Of a stretch of 25,669 nt of DNA, positions 1 through 9,008 are shown one piece after another. Made by a program: the position numbers and the translations under genes. Every line of letters starts with the position of its first letter. Positions within the stretch are counted from its first letter, which is position 1. Origin of the DNA: Lachnospiraceae bacterium (GTDB lineage: Bacteria > Bacillota > Clostridia > Lachnospirales > Lachnospiraceae). The stretch spans positions 1 through 25,669 of the forward strand of contig JAILIO010000287.1 of assembly GCA_024695225.1 (NCBI GenBank), read 5' to 3'. The notes below the pieces were generated by a model that saw nothing but the letters and a program-made list of their open reading frames with translations, made no database searches and was not told where the DNA came from.

Positions 1-306
1 GATGTCTATAAGGTGAAGACATTCTCCGGCATAACAAAGCTGGAAAAGAATGGGATGTTCATGTACGAGTCCGTGCCGGGTACAACGGTGTCAGGCTTTT
101 CCGAGACAACGGATTCTGTCTCCTTCAGGGTTGAGGGCAGCGCTGACTGTGAGATCACACTGGGCCTATCCGAAGGGCAGGAATACGATATCTCCGTCGG
201 AGGCAGCAGTATCGGAAAAATGAAGACGGGACTGGGGGGAAAGCTCTCATTTTCCCTTGAGCTTTCAGATGCCGGAGCAGATGTGACGGTGAAAGCAGTT
301 TCCTGA
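1..306 (+). CDS. 3' end of a small conserved protein (partial, function unknown)
   Basis: The frame is open from the first base, so this is the C-terminal ~101 residues of a gene that begins before the window; the GTG at 13 need not be the true start. The fragment is rich in beta-strand-like segments, has no membrane segment, and ends in a Gly/Ser/Val-rich stretch (GKMKTGLGGKLSFSLEL). From memory it resembles short proteins next to radA in Lachnospiraceae that are often labelled 'endosialidase', a label with no catalytic support here. Its TGA stop overlaps the ATG of radA (TGATG), so the two are probably translationally coupled. I do not assign a function. Confidence 0.75.
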   Translation, partial: DVYKVKTFSGITKLEKNGMFMYESVPGTTVSGFSETTDSVSFRVEGSADCEITLGLSEGQEYDISVGGSSIGKMKTGLGGKLSFSLELSDAGADVTVKAVS

Positions 307-1673
307 TGGCGAAGGCTCCGGCTGTCTCATTTTTTTGTACCGAATGCGGATATGAGGCATCTAAATGGATGGGACAGTGCCCATCCTGTCATAATTGGAA
401 CACTTTTGCGGAGGCCCCCTCTGCGCCGAAGAAGGGACCGGGAAAGAAAAGTCCATCGCTGTACAGCGCTCAGTCCCCTGTAAAGATAAGGGAGATCAGG
501 CCTGAGTCCGGAGAGAGGGTTCCCACCGGATCCTCCGAGATGGACACAGTTCTGGGAGGCGGCATCGTAAAAGGTTCGCTGATACTGGTGGGGGGCGACC
601 CCGGCATAGGGAAGTCCACACTTCTTCTGCAGGTGTGCAGAAATCTGGCGGCATCCGGACAGAAGGTGCTGTATGTGTCCGGGGAGGAATCCCCTTCCCA
701 GATAAAACTCAGGGCGGACAGGATAGGCGAATTTCCGGAGAATCTGTATCTCCTTTGCGAGACAGATCTGGGCACCATAGAGACACAGATAAGTGCCCTG
801 AAACCGGATACCATTGTGATCGATTCCATCCAGACCATGTTCAGCGAGGAAGCCGGGGGAGTGCTGCCGGGTTCGGTGACCCAGGTCAGGGCAGTCACCG
901 GCACTCTTCTCAGGATCGCAAAAGGCGAAGCCGTGACGGTGTTTGTGGTGGGGCATGTGACCAAGGAAGGCACCATGGCAGGGCCCAGGGTCCTGGAGCA
1001 TATGGTGGATACGGTGCTTTATTTCGAAGGGGAGTCCCATTCCAGCTACAGGGTGCTCAGAAGTGCAAAGAATCGTTTCGGATCCACCGATGAGATCGGA
1101 GTCTTTGAGATGCGGGGCACGGGGCTGAGCGATGTTCCGAACGCTTCCGCGGCAATGCTGGAGGGAAGGCCTGAAAAGGGCAGCGGTTCGGTGGTTGTGT
1201 GCTCCATGGAAGGCACGAGACCTCTCCTTTTGGAGGTGCAGGCCCTGGTGTGCAGAAGCAATCTTGGGATACCCAGAAGACAGGCTGCAGGCTATGATTA
1301 CAACCGTGTGAATATACTAATGGCTGTTCTCGAGAAGAGGGGCGGCCTCAAGATGTCGGATTGCGACGCCTACATCAATGTGACCGGAGGGATACGTGTC
1401 AGGGAACCGGCCATGGATCTGGCGGTGTGCGCCGCCATTATTTCCAGCTTCAGGAACAGAGCCTTTGACAGGGATACGGTCATATTCGGAGAAGTGGGGC
1501 TTTCCGGGGAAGTGAGAAATGTGAGCATGGCGGACAAGAGGCTTGCAGAGGCAGAGAAACTGGGCTTTGCAAGGGCCGTGATACCCGAGGGTAGAAAGAA
1601 GGCAACTGCGCCCAAGGGAAAGATAGAGATTGTAGGCGTAAAAAGCGTGTATGATGTTATGGATCTGATCTGA
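306..1673 (+). CDS. radA: DNA repair protein RadA (RecA-like branch-migration ATPase)
   Basis: RadA/Sms promotes branch migration during recombinational repair in the cytoplasm. All family hallmarks are visible in 455 residues, the usual length. A four-cysteine zinc finger lies at the N-terminus (Cys11, Cys14, Cys25, Cys28), a Walker A motif GGDPGIGKST at about 96-105, the RadA-specific KNRFG motif at 255-259, and a C-terminal Lon-protease-like domain (about 280-455, with GEVGLSGEVR). The ATG start overlaps the stop of the preceding gene, and an LCP gene follows after 3 bases, so it sits inside a compact transcription unit. Nothing is truncated. Confidence 0.97.
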   Translation: MAKAPAVSFFCTECGYEASKWMGQCPSCHNWNTFAEAPSAPKKGPGKKSPSLYSAQSPVKIREIRPESGERVPTGSSEMDTVLGGGIVKGSLILVGGDPGIGKSTLLLQVCRNLAASGQKVLYVSGEESPSQIKLRADRIGEFPENLYLLCETDLGTIETQISALKPDTIVIDSIQTMFSEEAGGVLPGSVTQVRAVTGTLLRIAKGEAVTVFVVGHVTKEGTMAGPRVLEHMVDTVLYFEGESHSSYRVLRSAKNRFGSTDEIGVFEMRGTGLSDVPNASAAMLEGRPEKGSGSVVVCSMEGTRPLLLEVQALVCRSNLGIPRRQAAGYDYNRVNILMAVLEKRGGLKMSDCDAYINVTGGIRVREPAMDLAVCAAIISSFRNRAFDRDTVIFGEVGLSGEVRNVSMADKRLAEAEKLGFARAVIPEGRKKATAPKGKIEIVGVKSVYDVMDLI

Positions 1674-1676
1674 ACA

Positions 1677-2801
1677 GTGAAAAGCGGAAAATTTATTGAA
1701 AAACTGCATATAAGTACGGCTTACATTTTCTGCAATATCCCGCTGTTCATTCTGGAATTGCTCCTTTTGGCAGTGACTCTTTACGCTGCCAATTTCATCG
1801 TCAAGATGACAATGATACAGAGGGTCTCAATAAATGAGGCTGACATCGTCGTAAACGAAAGGGCAGAAGAGGAAGTCACGGTCAAGGAACCCGGAGACAG
1901 CGAGTCAGTCCTTGGGGACACCGGCTTCAAGAACATAGCCCTTTTCGGCGTGGACTCCAGGGATGGCAGCCTGGATATGGGCAGGAGCGACACCATAATG
2001 ATCGCTTCCATAAACCTTGAAACCCATGAGATACGGCTGGTCTCGGTTTACCGGGACACCTTCCTGAACGTGGGAAATGATTCCTACAACAAGTGCAACG
2101 TGGCCTACGCCAAGGGCGGAGCTAAGCAGGCCATGAACATGCTGAACAGGAATTTTGACCTGGATGTGACGGATTACGTGACTGTGGGTTTTGACGGGCT
2201 TATAAAGGCCATAGATGCTCTCGGCGGCGTGGAGATAGACGTGAAGGAAAATGAGATCGTCCATCTGAACAACTATCAGAAGAGCATGTTCATGGAAGAT
2301 GAAAATGACACCGCCAATCTGAACGAAGATATCGAAGAGGTTACTAAAAGCGGACTGCAGACACTTTCCGGGCTTCAGGCCACGGCTTACTGCAGGATCA
2401 GATACGTGGGAGATGATTACGCAAGGACGGAGAGACAGCGTTCAGTGATCAAGGCCATGCTTGAAAAGGCTGCCACCGTATCACCCACCAAGCTTACATC
2501 CACGGCATATGCCATAATGCCTTATATGTCCACATCCTTCACCATAGGAGAGATCCTTGCGGTGGTTGGGGATGTGAAGCAGTACAGTATGGCTGAGAGT
2601 TCGGGACTGCCCTATGAAGAGTACAGGACTGCCGGAAATCTCGGAAGCTACGGATCCTGCATCGTGCCGGTGACCCTTTCACAGAATGTTGTGGAACTCC
2701 ACGGGTCCCTGTTCGGGGAAGAGGATTACAGGGTCAGTTCTGAGGTTTCTCTGATATCTTCGGAAATCGAAGAAAAGACAGACAGATATCTCAACGAGTG
2801 A
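1677..2801 (+). CDS. LytR-CpsA-Psr (LCP) family cell-wall glycopolymer ligase
   Basis: LCP proteins transfer lipid-linked glycopolymers (teichoic acids, capsule or similar) onto peptidoglycan at the outer face of the membrane. The 374-residue product has a short cytoplasmic N-terminus, one membrane segment at about 15-42, a linker, then an LCP domain starting near residue 86 (NIALFGVDSRDG) with the conserved VYRDT around Arg126-Asp127 and a later YCRIRYVGDDYARTERQR segment that carries the pyrophosphate-binding arginines. The GTG at 1677, 3 bases after radA, is preferred because a later ATG (1806) would cut off the membrane anchor. No strong ribosome binding site is seen, so coupling to radA is likely. 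The glycopolymer handled cannot be told. Confidence 0.92.
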   Translation: MKSGKFIEKLHISTAYIFCNIPLFILELLLLAVTLYAANFIVKMTMIQRVSINEADIVVNERAEEEVTVKEPGDSESVLGDTGFKNIALFGVDSRDGSLDMGRSDTIMIASINLETHEIRLVSVYRDTFLNVGNDSYNKCNVAYAKGGAKQAMNMLNRNFDLDVTDYVTVGFDGLIKAIDALGGVEIDVKENEIVHLNNYQKSMFMEDENDTANLNEDIEEVTKSGLQTLSGLQATAYCRIRYVGDDYARTERQRSVIKAMLEKAATVSPTKLTSTAYAIMPYMSTSFTIGEILAVVGDVKQYSMAESSGLPYEEYRTAGNLGSYGSCIVPVTLSQNVVELHGSLFGEEDYRVSSEVSLISSEIEEKTDRYLNE

Positions 2802-2873
2802 TAATGGATATCGGGAACAAGAAATCTGTAATTATCAAAAATTATAACATCAATTCTGTAGTATATACGGTGG

Positions 2874-2879
2874 TAAAAT
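2874..2879 (+). promoter_or_regulatory. Possible extended -10 for the solute-binding protein gene
   Basis: Within the 186-base gap 2802-2987, TAAAAT at 2874-2879 is preceded by TGG (extended -10). No convincing -35 lies 16-18 bases upstream, which would fit an activator-dependent sugar promoter. A short hairpin (TTCGG/CCGAA, 2921-2925 with 2937-2941) lies in the presumed leader. This is the best candidate in the gap but is weak. Confidence 0.35.
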
Positions 2880-2987
2880 CATTAAAATAGGAATAGTATA
2901 TTAAATAGCGCAATAGCGTTTTCGGGTAGGCGATATCCGAAGGCGTGTGTGAGTATTAAAGATTCAGAATAGGAGGAAACCGGAGTT

Positions 2988-4658
2988 ATGAAAAAGAAAC
3001 TTGTATCCGCGGTGATCGCCGCATCCATGGTTGCCGGACTTCTGGCAGGTTGTGGATCCACAGGTGCAGACACCGCAGCTCCTGCAGCGGGAGACGCAGG
3101 CGCAACAAAGGAGTCAGCCGCAGCATCAGGAGATGCAGCTGCTGCATCAGGAGATTTTCAGCTGGACAATGTCAACATCATAGTTGACGGAACCTTGACA
3201 GCGACAGTTGATTCAGGACAGGCTGAATTTGTACAGCAGTGGGAAGCAGCTGTTTCAGAGAAACTGGGACATCCCATCACCCTGAACATCACACAGCTGG
3301 ATCACTCTGATTATTCAGGAACCGTGTCCAGGACACTGACCACAGGCGCACCCGGAGAGGAAGGATATCCCGATGCTCTCATCATGAGTGCCACCATGCT
3401 TCGTCAGTATCAGACCACAGGTCTTCTTTGGAATCTGTCAGATGCTTATGACAATGCTGAGTTCCAGAGCAGGATCATCTATCCCGAGGTCAATCAGAAC
3501 CTCAAGACAGCAGACGGTGCACAGTACGGCTTCTCACCCACCTACGGAAACGGCTGCGTGACCTATCTCAAGCAGTCATGGCTGGACAAGGAAGGCAAGA
3601 CTGTCGACGACATCAAGACCTTCAACGATTACTATGAACTTCTGAAGAAGTATTCCGATGGAAAGACCTACGGCGTTATCGCTGCCGGATACGGCAAGCT
3701 TGACGAGGCTCCTTTCATCAACTACATGCCTGAATGGTGGCAGGGCGCATATCCTTCATTCTACGAGAAGGACGGCACCTGGGTAGACGGTTTCACAGAG
3801 CAGGCTACCATCGATGCTCTTGCAAGGCTTCATCAGGGATATGTGGATGGAATCATCGATCCCGATACCGAGGAAGCAGGAACAAAGCAGGCTCGTGAGA
3901 AATTCTTCTCAAACGATCAGAGCACATCTGAATTTGCATTCACCTACTGGGCAGGTCAGTGGCTGAGAAACCTTACAGACAACATGTCCAAGAACGAAGT
4001 TGACGATGATCTCGGAGATAAGAGGCTGGTGCAGCTTCCTCCTGTACAGGAGATCAAGGATACCTGGGGCGGATACCTGAACCGTGAAGCTCCCGTGTGG
4101 GTCATCACAGACGATGGCGACGGCGACAATACCCGTGAGCAGGCTATCTTCGATGCACTCTTTGACACAATGCTGGACGGCGACAAGGTTCAGACACTTT
4201 GGACCTACGGCGCAGAGGATGTCCACTGGTCAGTAAAGGCTGAGACCTTCACAACCAATGCAGACGATCCCGACAAGAAGAAGGATTATGAGTATGCAGA
4301 CGGTGAGTTCCACCTTAAGCAGAGCCCTAACGATCCTGATACCATCTGGAAGAAGAATCACCTTGATCCCGTTCTCGTCATTGCTCCTCTGACCAACGGA
4401 TACACAGATAATGATCCCCTCGTTCAGGAAGGTAACAAGTTCTTCCTTGCAAACTGCGTGGATGCACCTGCAGCAGCTTCAAGTGAGACCCTTACCGCAA
4501 ACAACGAGGATCTGACCACCGAGAAGACCACACTTATGAACAAGGCTGTTGTCGGTGAGATCACACCTGAGGAAGCAGTACAGACATACATCGATGACTT
4601 TGGCGATATCTCTGCCACGATCATTGAAGAGCTGAACGCACAGAGCGCAGCACAGTAA
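2988..4658 (+). CDS. ABC transporter carbohydrate-binding lipoprotein (LplA/YtcQ-like)
   Basis: This is the extracytoplasmic binding subunit of a carbohydrate ABC importer. The 556-residue product opens with a lipoprotein signal peptide ending in the lipobox LLAGC, with Cys22 as the lipidated residue, followed by an Ala/Ser/Gly-rich tether to about residue 55 and a large family-1-type solute-binding fold. Two downstream permeases of LplB/YtcP type make a three-gene importer; in Bacillus subtilis such systems are associated with pectin fragments, which fits the esterase and glycosidases here. The start has a strong AGGAGG site at 2971-2976. CGT arginine and other high-expression codons are more frequent than in neighbouring enzymes, as expected for an abundant binding protein. 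The actual ligand is inferred only from context. Confidence 0.93.
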   Translation: MKKKLVSAVIAASMVAGLLAGCGSTGADTAAPAAGDAGATKESAAASGDAAAASGDFQLDNVNIIVDGTLTATVDSGQAEFVQQWEAAVSEKLGHPITLNITQLDHSDYSGTVSRTLTTGAPGEEGYPDALIMSATMLRQYQTTGLLWNLSDAYDNAEFQSRIIYPEVNQNLKTADGAQYGFSPTYGNGCVTYLKQSWLDKEGKTVDDIKTFNDYYELLKKYSDGKTYGVIAAGYGKLDEAPFINYMPEWWQGAYPSFYEKDGTWVDGFTEQATIDALARLHQGYVDGIIDPDTEEAGTKQAREKFFSNDQSTSEFAFTYWAGQWLRNLTDNMSKNEVDDDLGDKRLVQLPPVQEIKDTWGGYLNREAPVWVITDDGDGDNTREQAIFDALFDTMLDGDKVQTLWTYGAEDVHWSVKAETFTTNADDPDKKKDYEYADGEFHLKQSPNDPDTIWKKNHLDPVLVIAPLTNGYTDNDPLVQEGNKFFLANCVDAPAAASSETLTANNEDLTTEKTTLMNKAVVGEITPEEAVQTYIDDFGDISATIIEELNAQSAAQ

Positions 4659-4681
4659 TATCGTATCGATCTGGTTTTTGT

Positions 4682-4714
4682 CCCCTGTCTCTGCAGTCTT
4701 TGCAGGGACAGGGG
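4682..4714 (+). repeat. Strong hairpin between binding-protein and permease genes
   Basis: A 14-base-pair inverted repeat has CCCCTGTCTCTGCA (4682-4695) pairing with TGCAGGGACAGGGG (4701-4714), one T-G wobble and a 5-base loop. It is not followed by a T tract, so it is not a standard intrinsic terminator. Its place right after a binding-protein gene suggests a 3' mRNA-stabilising or partial-termination element that keeps the lipoprotein more abundant than the permeases. Confidence 0.8.
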
Positions 4715-4794
4715 GTTGACAAGGGGGTTGTTGGAGAGCTCAGGGCGTTTTGATGCGGGCCCTGAAAAACTTACGATTGAGAGGTAAGCGTCTT

Positions 4795-5757
4795 ATGAGC
4801 AGAAAACAGGATAAGCTTGCACAGCAGGTTTTGGGGGACAGAAAGCTTAATAAGAAAAGTCTCGGCGCCAGGATGTGGAATTGCAGAGGTTACTATCTCA
4901 TGTTCCTGCCGGTATTTATTTTTGTCCTTATCATCTATTACTGGCCCATGCTGGGTATCAGGTACGCATTTTTCAGTTATAAACTCAGGGATATACACTG
5001 GGTAGGGTTTGAAAACTTCAAGACCTTGTTTTCAACCTCGGAGTTCTGGAGAGCTTTTGTAAATACATTGCAACTGTCCATCACAAAGCTCCTTTTGAAC
5101 ACATTTGCGGCTGTTCTCGTGTCCGTGTTCATAAACGAGATGGCCAATCTTCTTATGAAAAAAACAGTGCAGACGGTTATTTATCTGCCGCACTTTATGT
5201 CATACGCCGTGGTGGCGGCTATATTCACACTGTTCCTTTCACCTTCATCCACGGGTTTTGTCAATGAGACACTGAAGAGCTGGGGGCTGATAGATCGAAG
5301 TATAGATTTCCTGCACAATAAAGGAATGTGGAGACCTATCTTCTACCTGATCAACATGTGGAAGGAAACAGGCTGGGGAACGGTCATATTCCTGGCAACT
5401 CTGTCCGGCATCAACCCGGAACTGTATGAGGCTGCCGACATAGACGGAGCCACAAGGCTGCAGAAGGTCAGATACATCACCTTCCCTGCCCTTGGCAATA
5501 CCATAATCGTTGTTCTGATCCTGAACCTGGCAAAGGTTCTCAACATGTTCGAACCCGTTTTCGTTCTGTACAACTCCAGAGTGTACGAGGTGTCGGACGT
5601 TATCTCAACTTATATCTACAGAAAGACGTTCCTTACAGCCATACCGGATTACGGTTACTCTACAGCGGTTGGTCTGTTTAAATCAGTTGTCGGCGCCACC
5701 CTGATGCTGCTCTGCAATGAGGCCAGCAAAAAGGTCAGGGGTCGCGGTATAATGTAA
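4795..5757 (+). CDS. Carbohydrate ABC transporter permease (LplB family)
   Basis: This is the first membrane subunit of the sugar importer, with about six membrane segments (the first near YYLMFLPVFIFVLIIYYWP) and the binding-protein-dependent permease 'EAA' loop EAADIDGATRLQKVRYITFP that contacts the ATPase. I choose ATG 4795 because GAGAGG at 4779-4784 is well spaced; an upstream TTG 4750 or ATG 4753 in the same frame would add 14-15 basic residues and cannot be excluded. It follows the hairpin at 4682-4714 and is followed 12 bases later by the second permease. No ATP-binding subunit is encoded nearby, so a shared MsmX-type ATPase is expected from elsewhere in the genome. Confidence 0.93.
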   Translation: MSRKQDKLAQQVLGDRKLNKKSLGARMWNCRGYYLMFLPVFIFVLIIYYWPMLGIRYAFFSYKLRDIHWVGFENFKTLFSTSEFWRAFVNTLQLSITKLLLNTFAAVLVSVFINEMANLLMKKTVQTVIYLPHFMSYAVVAAIFTLFLSPSSTGFVNETLKSWGLIDRSIDFLHNKGMWRPIFYLINMWKETGWGTVIFLATLSGINPELYEAADIDGATRLQKVRYITFPALGNTIIVVLILNLAKVLNMFEPVFVLYNSRVYEVSDVISTYIYRKTFLTAIPDYGYSTAVGLFKSVVGATLMLLCNEASKKVRGRGIM

Positions 5758-5769
5758 GGAGGCGCGGTT

Positions 5770-6639
5770 ATGGCAGAAGCTAAAGAGAAAAAATTACAGA
5801 AGAAATCCGGTGTACATATGTTTGATGTGGTACTGTACATCGTATTCATCATAATCTGTCTGATCGTTATAATCCCTATGTGGAAGGTTGTGGTGGATTC
5901 CTTTAACGCACTGGGTGTTTATCAGTTCAGATTCTGGCCTGAGAATCCCACCTTCAACGGTTATCTGACCATCTTCAACACGCATAAGCTTTACAGGCCT
6001 TTTATGAACTCGGTCATAACCACCATCATCGGCACCTTCATAGGACTTGCCCTTGCGACCCTCGGTGGATATGTGCTGAACCAGTACGATATGCCCGGAA
6101 GAAATATCTTCTCCATGTTCCTCATGATCACCATGGTGTTCACCGGCGGTATGATCCCTGAATACCTGGTAATGAAACAGCTGGGACTTGTGAACTCCAT
6201 GTGGATCCTGGTTGTGAAGCACGGCATCAACGTTTACAACCTGGTGCTGATGAAGAACTTCTTTGAAGGCATACCGGCTTCGCTGATAGAAGCGGCCAAG
6301 ATAGACGGCTGCAGCCCCATGGGCATATTCTTCAAGATAGTCCTTCCCCTGTCCAAGGCGGCTCTTGCATCTATCGGACTTATGTTTGCAGTTACCATCT
6401 GGAATGACTATTCAACGGTTCAGATCTACATTCAGGATCCCGACCAGGTCAACTTCCAGTATATGCTGAGAGTCATGATCATGGACGGTGACACGCCCAC
6501 GTCGCCTTACAAGAACGTCTCCCAGGAGACCCTGTACTACGCGGCTATCGTCTGTGCCATCCTTCCTTTCATGGCAGCATATCCCTTCCTTCAGAAGTAT
6601 TTCGTGAAGGGCGTGAATGTAGGCGCAGTCAAAGAATAA
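5770..6639 (+). CDS. Carbohydrate ABC transporter permease (YtcP/LplC family)
   Basis: This is the second membrane subunit, 289 residues, with the family-typical N-terminal segment (IVFIIICLIVIIPMWKVVVDSFN), about six membrane helices and the EAA loop EAAKIDGCSPMGIFFKIVLP in the C-terminal half. The C-terminus KGVNVGAVKE is typical of this permease group. An AAGGAGG site overlapping the end of the previous gene precedes ATG 5770. It pairs with the LplB-type permease to form the channel for the lipoprotein's ligand. An intrinsic terminator follows at 6655-6688. Confidence 0.94.
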   Translation: MAEAKEKKLQKKSGVHMFDVVLYIVFIIICLIVIIPMWKVVVDSFNALGVYQFRFWPENPTFNGYLTIFNTHKLYRPFMNSVITTIIGTFIGLALATLGGYVLNQYDMPGRNIFSMFLMITMVFTGGMIPEYLVMKQLGLVNSMWILVVKHGINVYNLVLMKNFFEGIPASLIEAAKIDGCSPMGIFFKIVLPLSKAALASIGLMFAVTIWNDYSTVQIYIQDPDQVNFQYMLRVMIMDGDTPTSPYKNVSQETLYYAAIVCAILPFMAAYPFLQKYFVKGVNVGAVKE

Positions 6640-6654
6640 TATATAGTTATCCCG

Positions 6655-6688
6655 GCGGACAGACTGTATGGGTCTGTCCGCTTTTTTT
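6655..6688 (+). terminator. Intrinsic terminator after the permease genes
   Basis: A perfect 10-base-pair stem, GCGGACAGAC (6655-6664) with GTCTGTCCGC (6672-6681), has a 7-base loop and is followed directly by seven T residues (6682-6688). It separates transporter genes from the enzyme genes. No promoter is evident in the 40 bases before the next start, so partial read-through probably supplies the enzymes. Confidence 0.92.
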
Positions 6689-6728
6689 ACAAATGAACCG
6701 GTGACATCAGGACGAAAAGGAGAAAAAT

Positions 6729-7454
6729 ATGCGGGTAATACAATGGGCAGGAGATTCCATATGCACGACAAACAAGTACAAGACCTTTCCTCAGACCGGC
6801 ATAGCCCAGGCCTTTGACAGATATACAAAGGGGGATGTGGTCATTTACAATCACTCCATAAACGGAAGGAGTACCAAAAGCTTTATAGACCAGAACAGGC
6901 TGGCGGTCATTTACGACGAGCTGTCCTCCGGGGAGTTTCTGTTCATACAGTTCGGACACAATGATGAGAAAAAGGCGGATCCCCTGAGATATACCGAACC
7001 TCAGGGAGAGTACAGGGACAACCTTGCAAAGTTTGTGAACGTGGCCAGGGACAGGGCGGCTTACCCTCTGTTCATAACCCCTCTGGAGAGAAGGCATTTC
7101 AAAGAAAACGGAGAGATCGAAACCCCTTCCCAGCACGAAGCATATGTGCGGGCCATGAAGGATACGGCAGCGGAACTGGAGGTTCCCCTCGTGGATCTCT
7201 TCACAATGAGTCGTAATTTCCTCATAAAGACCGGGGATGAGGCCTCAAAGAAATACTTTATGAACCTGGCTCCCGGGGAGGTGGAATGGTGCCCTGAAGG
7301 AAAGCAGGACGATTCTCATCTGAAATATGAAGGGGCCATGCTCTTTGGGAAAATGGTTGCGGAAGGGCTGCTGCAGGTTGGGGGCGTGTACGCCGATCTG
7401 ATCGCAGACCCCGATGCACTGAGAGCTTCAATGGATATAGAGGACAACGGTTGA
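6729..7454 (+). CDS. SGNH-family rhamnogalacturonan acetylesterase (CE12-like)
   Basis: The enzyme is predicted to remove acetyl groups from rhamnogalacturonan backbone fragments. All SGNH blocks are present in 241 residues: block I AGDS with nucleophile Ser10, block II with Gly46 (HSINGRSTKSF), block III GHND at 76-79, and block V DDSHL with Asp194 and His197. The WAGDS start and the GHND spacing are like RhgT/YesT of Bacillus subtilis. There is no signal peptide, so it would act on imported oligosaccharides in the cytoplasm. A good AAAGGAG site lies 6 bases before ATG 6729. GH43 begins 6 bases after its stop, indicating one transcript. Confidence 0.9.
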   Translation: MRVIQWAGDSICTTNKYKTFPQTGIAQAFDRYTKGDVVIYNHSINGRSTKSFIDQNRLAVIYDELSSGEFLFIQFGHNDEKKADPLRYTEPQGEYRDNLAKFVNVARDRAAYPLFITPLERRHFKENGEIETPSQHEAYVRAMKDTAAELEVPLVDLFTMSRNFLIKTGDEASKKYFMNLAPGEVEWCPEGKQDDSHLKYEGAMLFGKMVAEGLLQVGGVYADLIADPDALRASMDIEDNG

Positions 7455-7460
7455 CAGATC

Positions 7461-9008
7461 ATGGAGATGCTATATAAAGCGGACCTGTGTGACGGCACAT
7501 ACAGGAATCCCATTCTATATGCCGATTTCAGCGATCCCGACGTTGTGAGGGACGGGGATCGGTACTATATGACGGCATCCAGTTTCAACTACACTCCCGG
7601 GCTCCCGATTCTCAGATCCTATGATCTTGTGAACTGGGAGCTGCTGAATTATGCCCTGGAAAATGTGCCCGGGGAGAGGTTTGATATCCCCAGGCATTCG
7701 GAGGGGGTCTGGGCTCCCTCCATCAGAAAGCACGGAGACAGGTTTTACATATTCTTTGGAATGCCGGACGAGGGGATATTTATGACATCTGCATCTGACC
7801 CTTTGGGAAAGTGGACAGATCCGGTCTGCCTGCTGAAGGGAAAGGGACTCATCGACCCCTGCCCCATCTGGGATGACGACGGAAGGGCATATGTGGTCCA
7901 CGCCTACGCCAAATCCCGCATCGGTTTTAAGAGTATACTGGGTCTTTTTGAGATGAAGCCTGACGGCACAGAAGCACTGTCCCGGGACAGATTCATATTT
8001 GACGGAAACGATCCCGCACACACAGCGGTCACCATCGAAGGACCGAAGTTCTACAAAAGAGACGGTTATTATTATATCCTGGCTCCCGCCGGGGGAGTGC
8101 CCGAAGGGTACCAGCTGGCCCTGAGGAGCAGGGATATATACGGACCCTATGAGATGAAGAAGATCCTGGACACGGGAGATACGGGGGTAAACGGTCCTCA
8201 CCAGGGGGCGCTCATCGACGCTCCCGACGGCAGCGAGTGGTTCATACACTTTAACGACGAGGGAATGTACGGGCGTATAACTTATCTGGAGCCTGTTGTG
8301 TGGAAGGACGGCTGGCCTGTGGCAGGGAATGACAGGACAGGAGAGGGCTGGGGAGAGCCGGTGTCCGTCTATAAAAAGCCGGTGTCGGAAATAAAGACAG
8401 AACCCGTATATCTCCAGTCTTCGGACGAGTTTGAAGGTGGCGTGTACGGGCTACAGTGGCAGTGGCTTGGAAATCACAGGTCCTCATTTACGGGGGAATG
8501 TGAAAAGGGACTCAGGCTGAAAGCCCTGAATATCACGGGGGAGGAGAAGCCGTCCCTTTACAGGAGTTCAAATGTACTGACCCAGAAGATGGTCTGTCCT
8601 TCATTTACATCGGACACGGAGGTTGATATACGGGGGCTTAAGAACGGGAGCCGGGCCGGTGTGCTGGTGAACGGTGGCAGTTTCATAAGCCTGTATGTGA
8701 CAGTGGAAGATGATGAGATGCGTATCTGCCTCGAACAGGATGGGACAGTCATAAGAGAGGACCTGTTCCCAAGGGCAGAAAAGGTGGGCTTCAGGATAGC
8801 CTGTGATAAGGGAGTGAGATTTTATTTCCGTTCTGGTGACGGGGGATACACTGACACCGGCAGGAGCTTTAGCCCTTCGGAAGATCACTGGACCGGGTCA
8901 AAGACCGGGATATACGCTCTCTCCGCAGGAGAACCTGACGGGGGATATGCGGACTTCAAGTACTTCAGGACGGTGGCGACAGATACGGGAGCCGGGGATC
9001 AAAGTTGA
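7461..9008 (+). CDS. GH43 glycosidase (arabinofuranosidase/xylosidase type) with C-terminal lectin-like domain
   Basis: The 515-residue enzyme carries a five-bladed beta-propeller GH43 domain (about 12-300) and a concanavalin-like C-terminal domain (about 320-510, starting SSDEFEGGVYGLQWQW) typical of beta-xylosidase/arabinofuranosidase members. The catalytic triad is visible: base Asp25 in FSDPDV, pKa modulator Asp132 in LIDPCP, and acid Glu193 in TIEGPKFY. It has no signal peptide, so it probably trims arabinose, xylose or galactose side chains from imported pectin fragments. ATG 7461 has a poor ribosome binding site; coupling to the esterase gene 6 bases upstream is likely. The substrate is not decided by sequence alone. 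Its TGA overlaps the next gene's TTG. Confidence 0.93.
   Translation: MEMLYKADLCDGTYRNPILYADFSDPDVVRDGDRYYMTASSFNYTPGLPILRSYDLVNWELLNYALENVPGERFDIPRHSEGVWAPSIRKHGDRFYIFFGMPDEGIFMTSASDPLGKWTDPVCLLKGKGLIDPCPIWDDDGRAYVVHAYAKSRIGFKSILGLFEMKPDGTEALSRDRFIFDGNDPAHTAVTIEGPKFYKRDGYYYILAPAGGVPEGYQLALRSRDIYGPYEMKKILDTGDTGVNGPHQGALIDAPDGSEWFIHFNDEGMYGRITYLEPVVWKDGWPVAGNDRTGEGWGEPVSVYKKPVSEIKTEPVYLQSSDEFEGGVYGLQWQWLGNHRSSFTGECEKGLRLKALNITGEEKPSLYRSSNVLTQKMVCPSFTSDTEVDIRGLKNGSRAGVLVNGGSFISLYVTVEDDEMRICLEQDGTVIREDLFPRAEKVGFRIACDKGVRFYFRSGDGGYTDTGRSFSPSEDHWTGSKTGIYALSAGEPDGGYADFKYFRTVATDTGAGDQS

Noticed and set aside
2807..2939. Inverted repeat GATATCG/CGATATC flanking the binding-protein promoter region
   Set aside because: The arms are built around the palindrome GATATC, are over 110 bases apart, and are likely chance.
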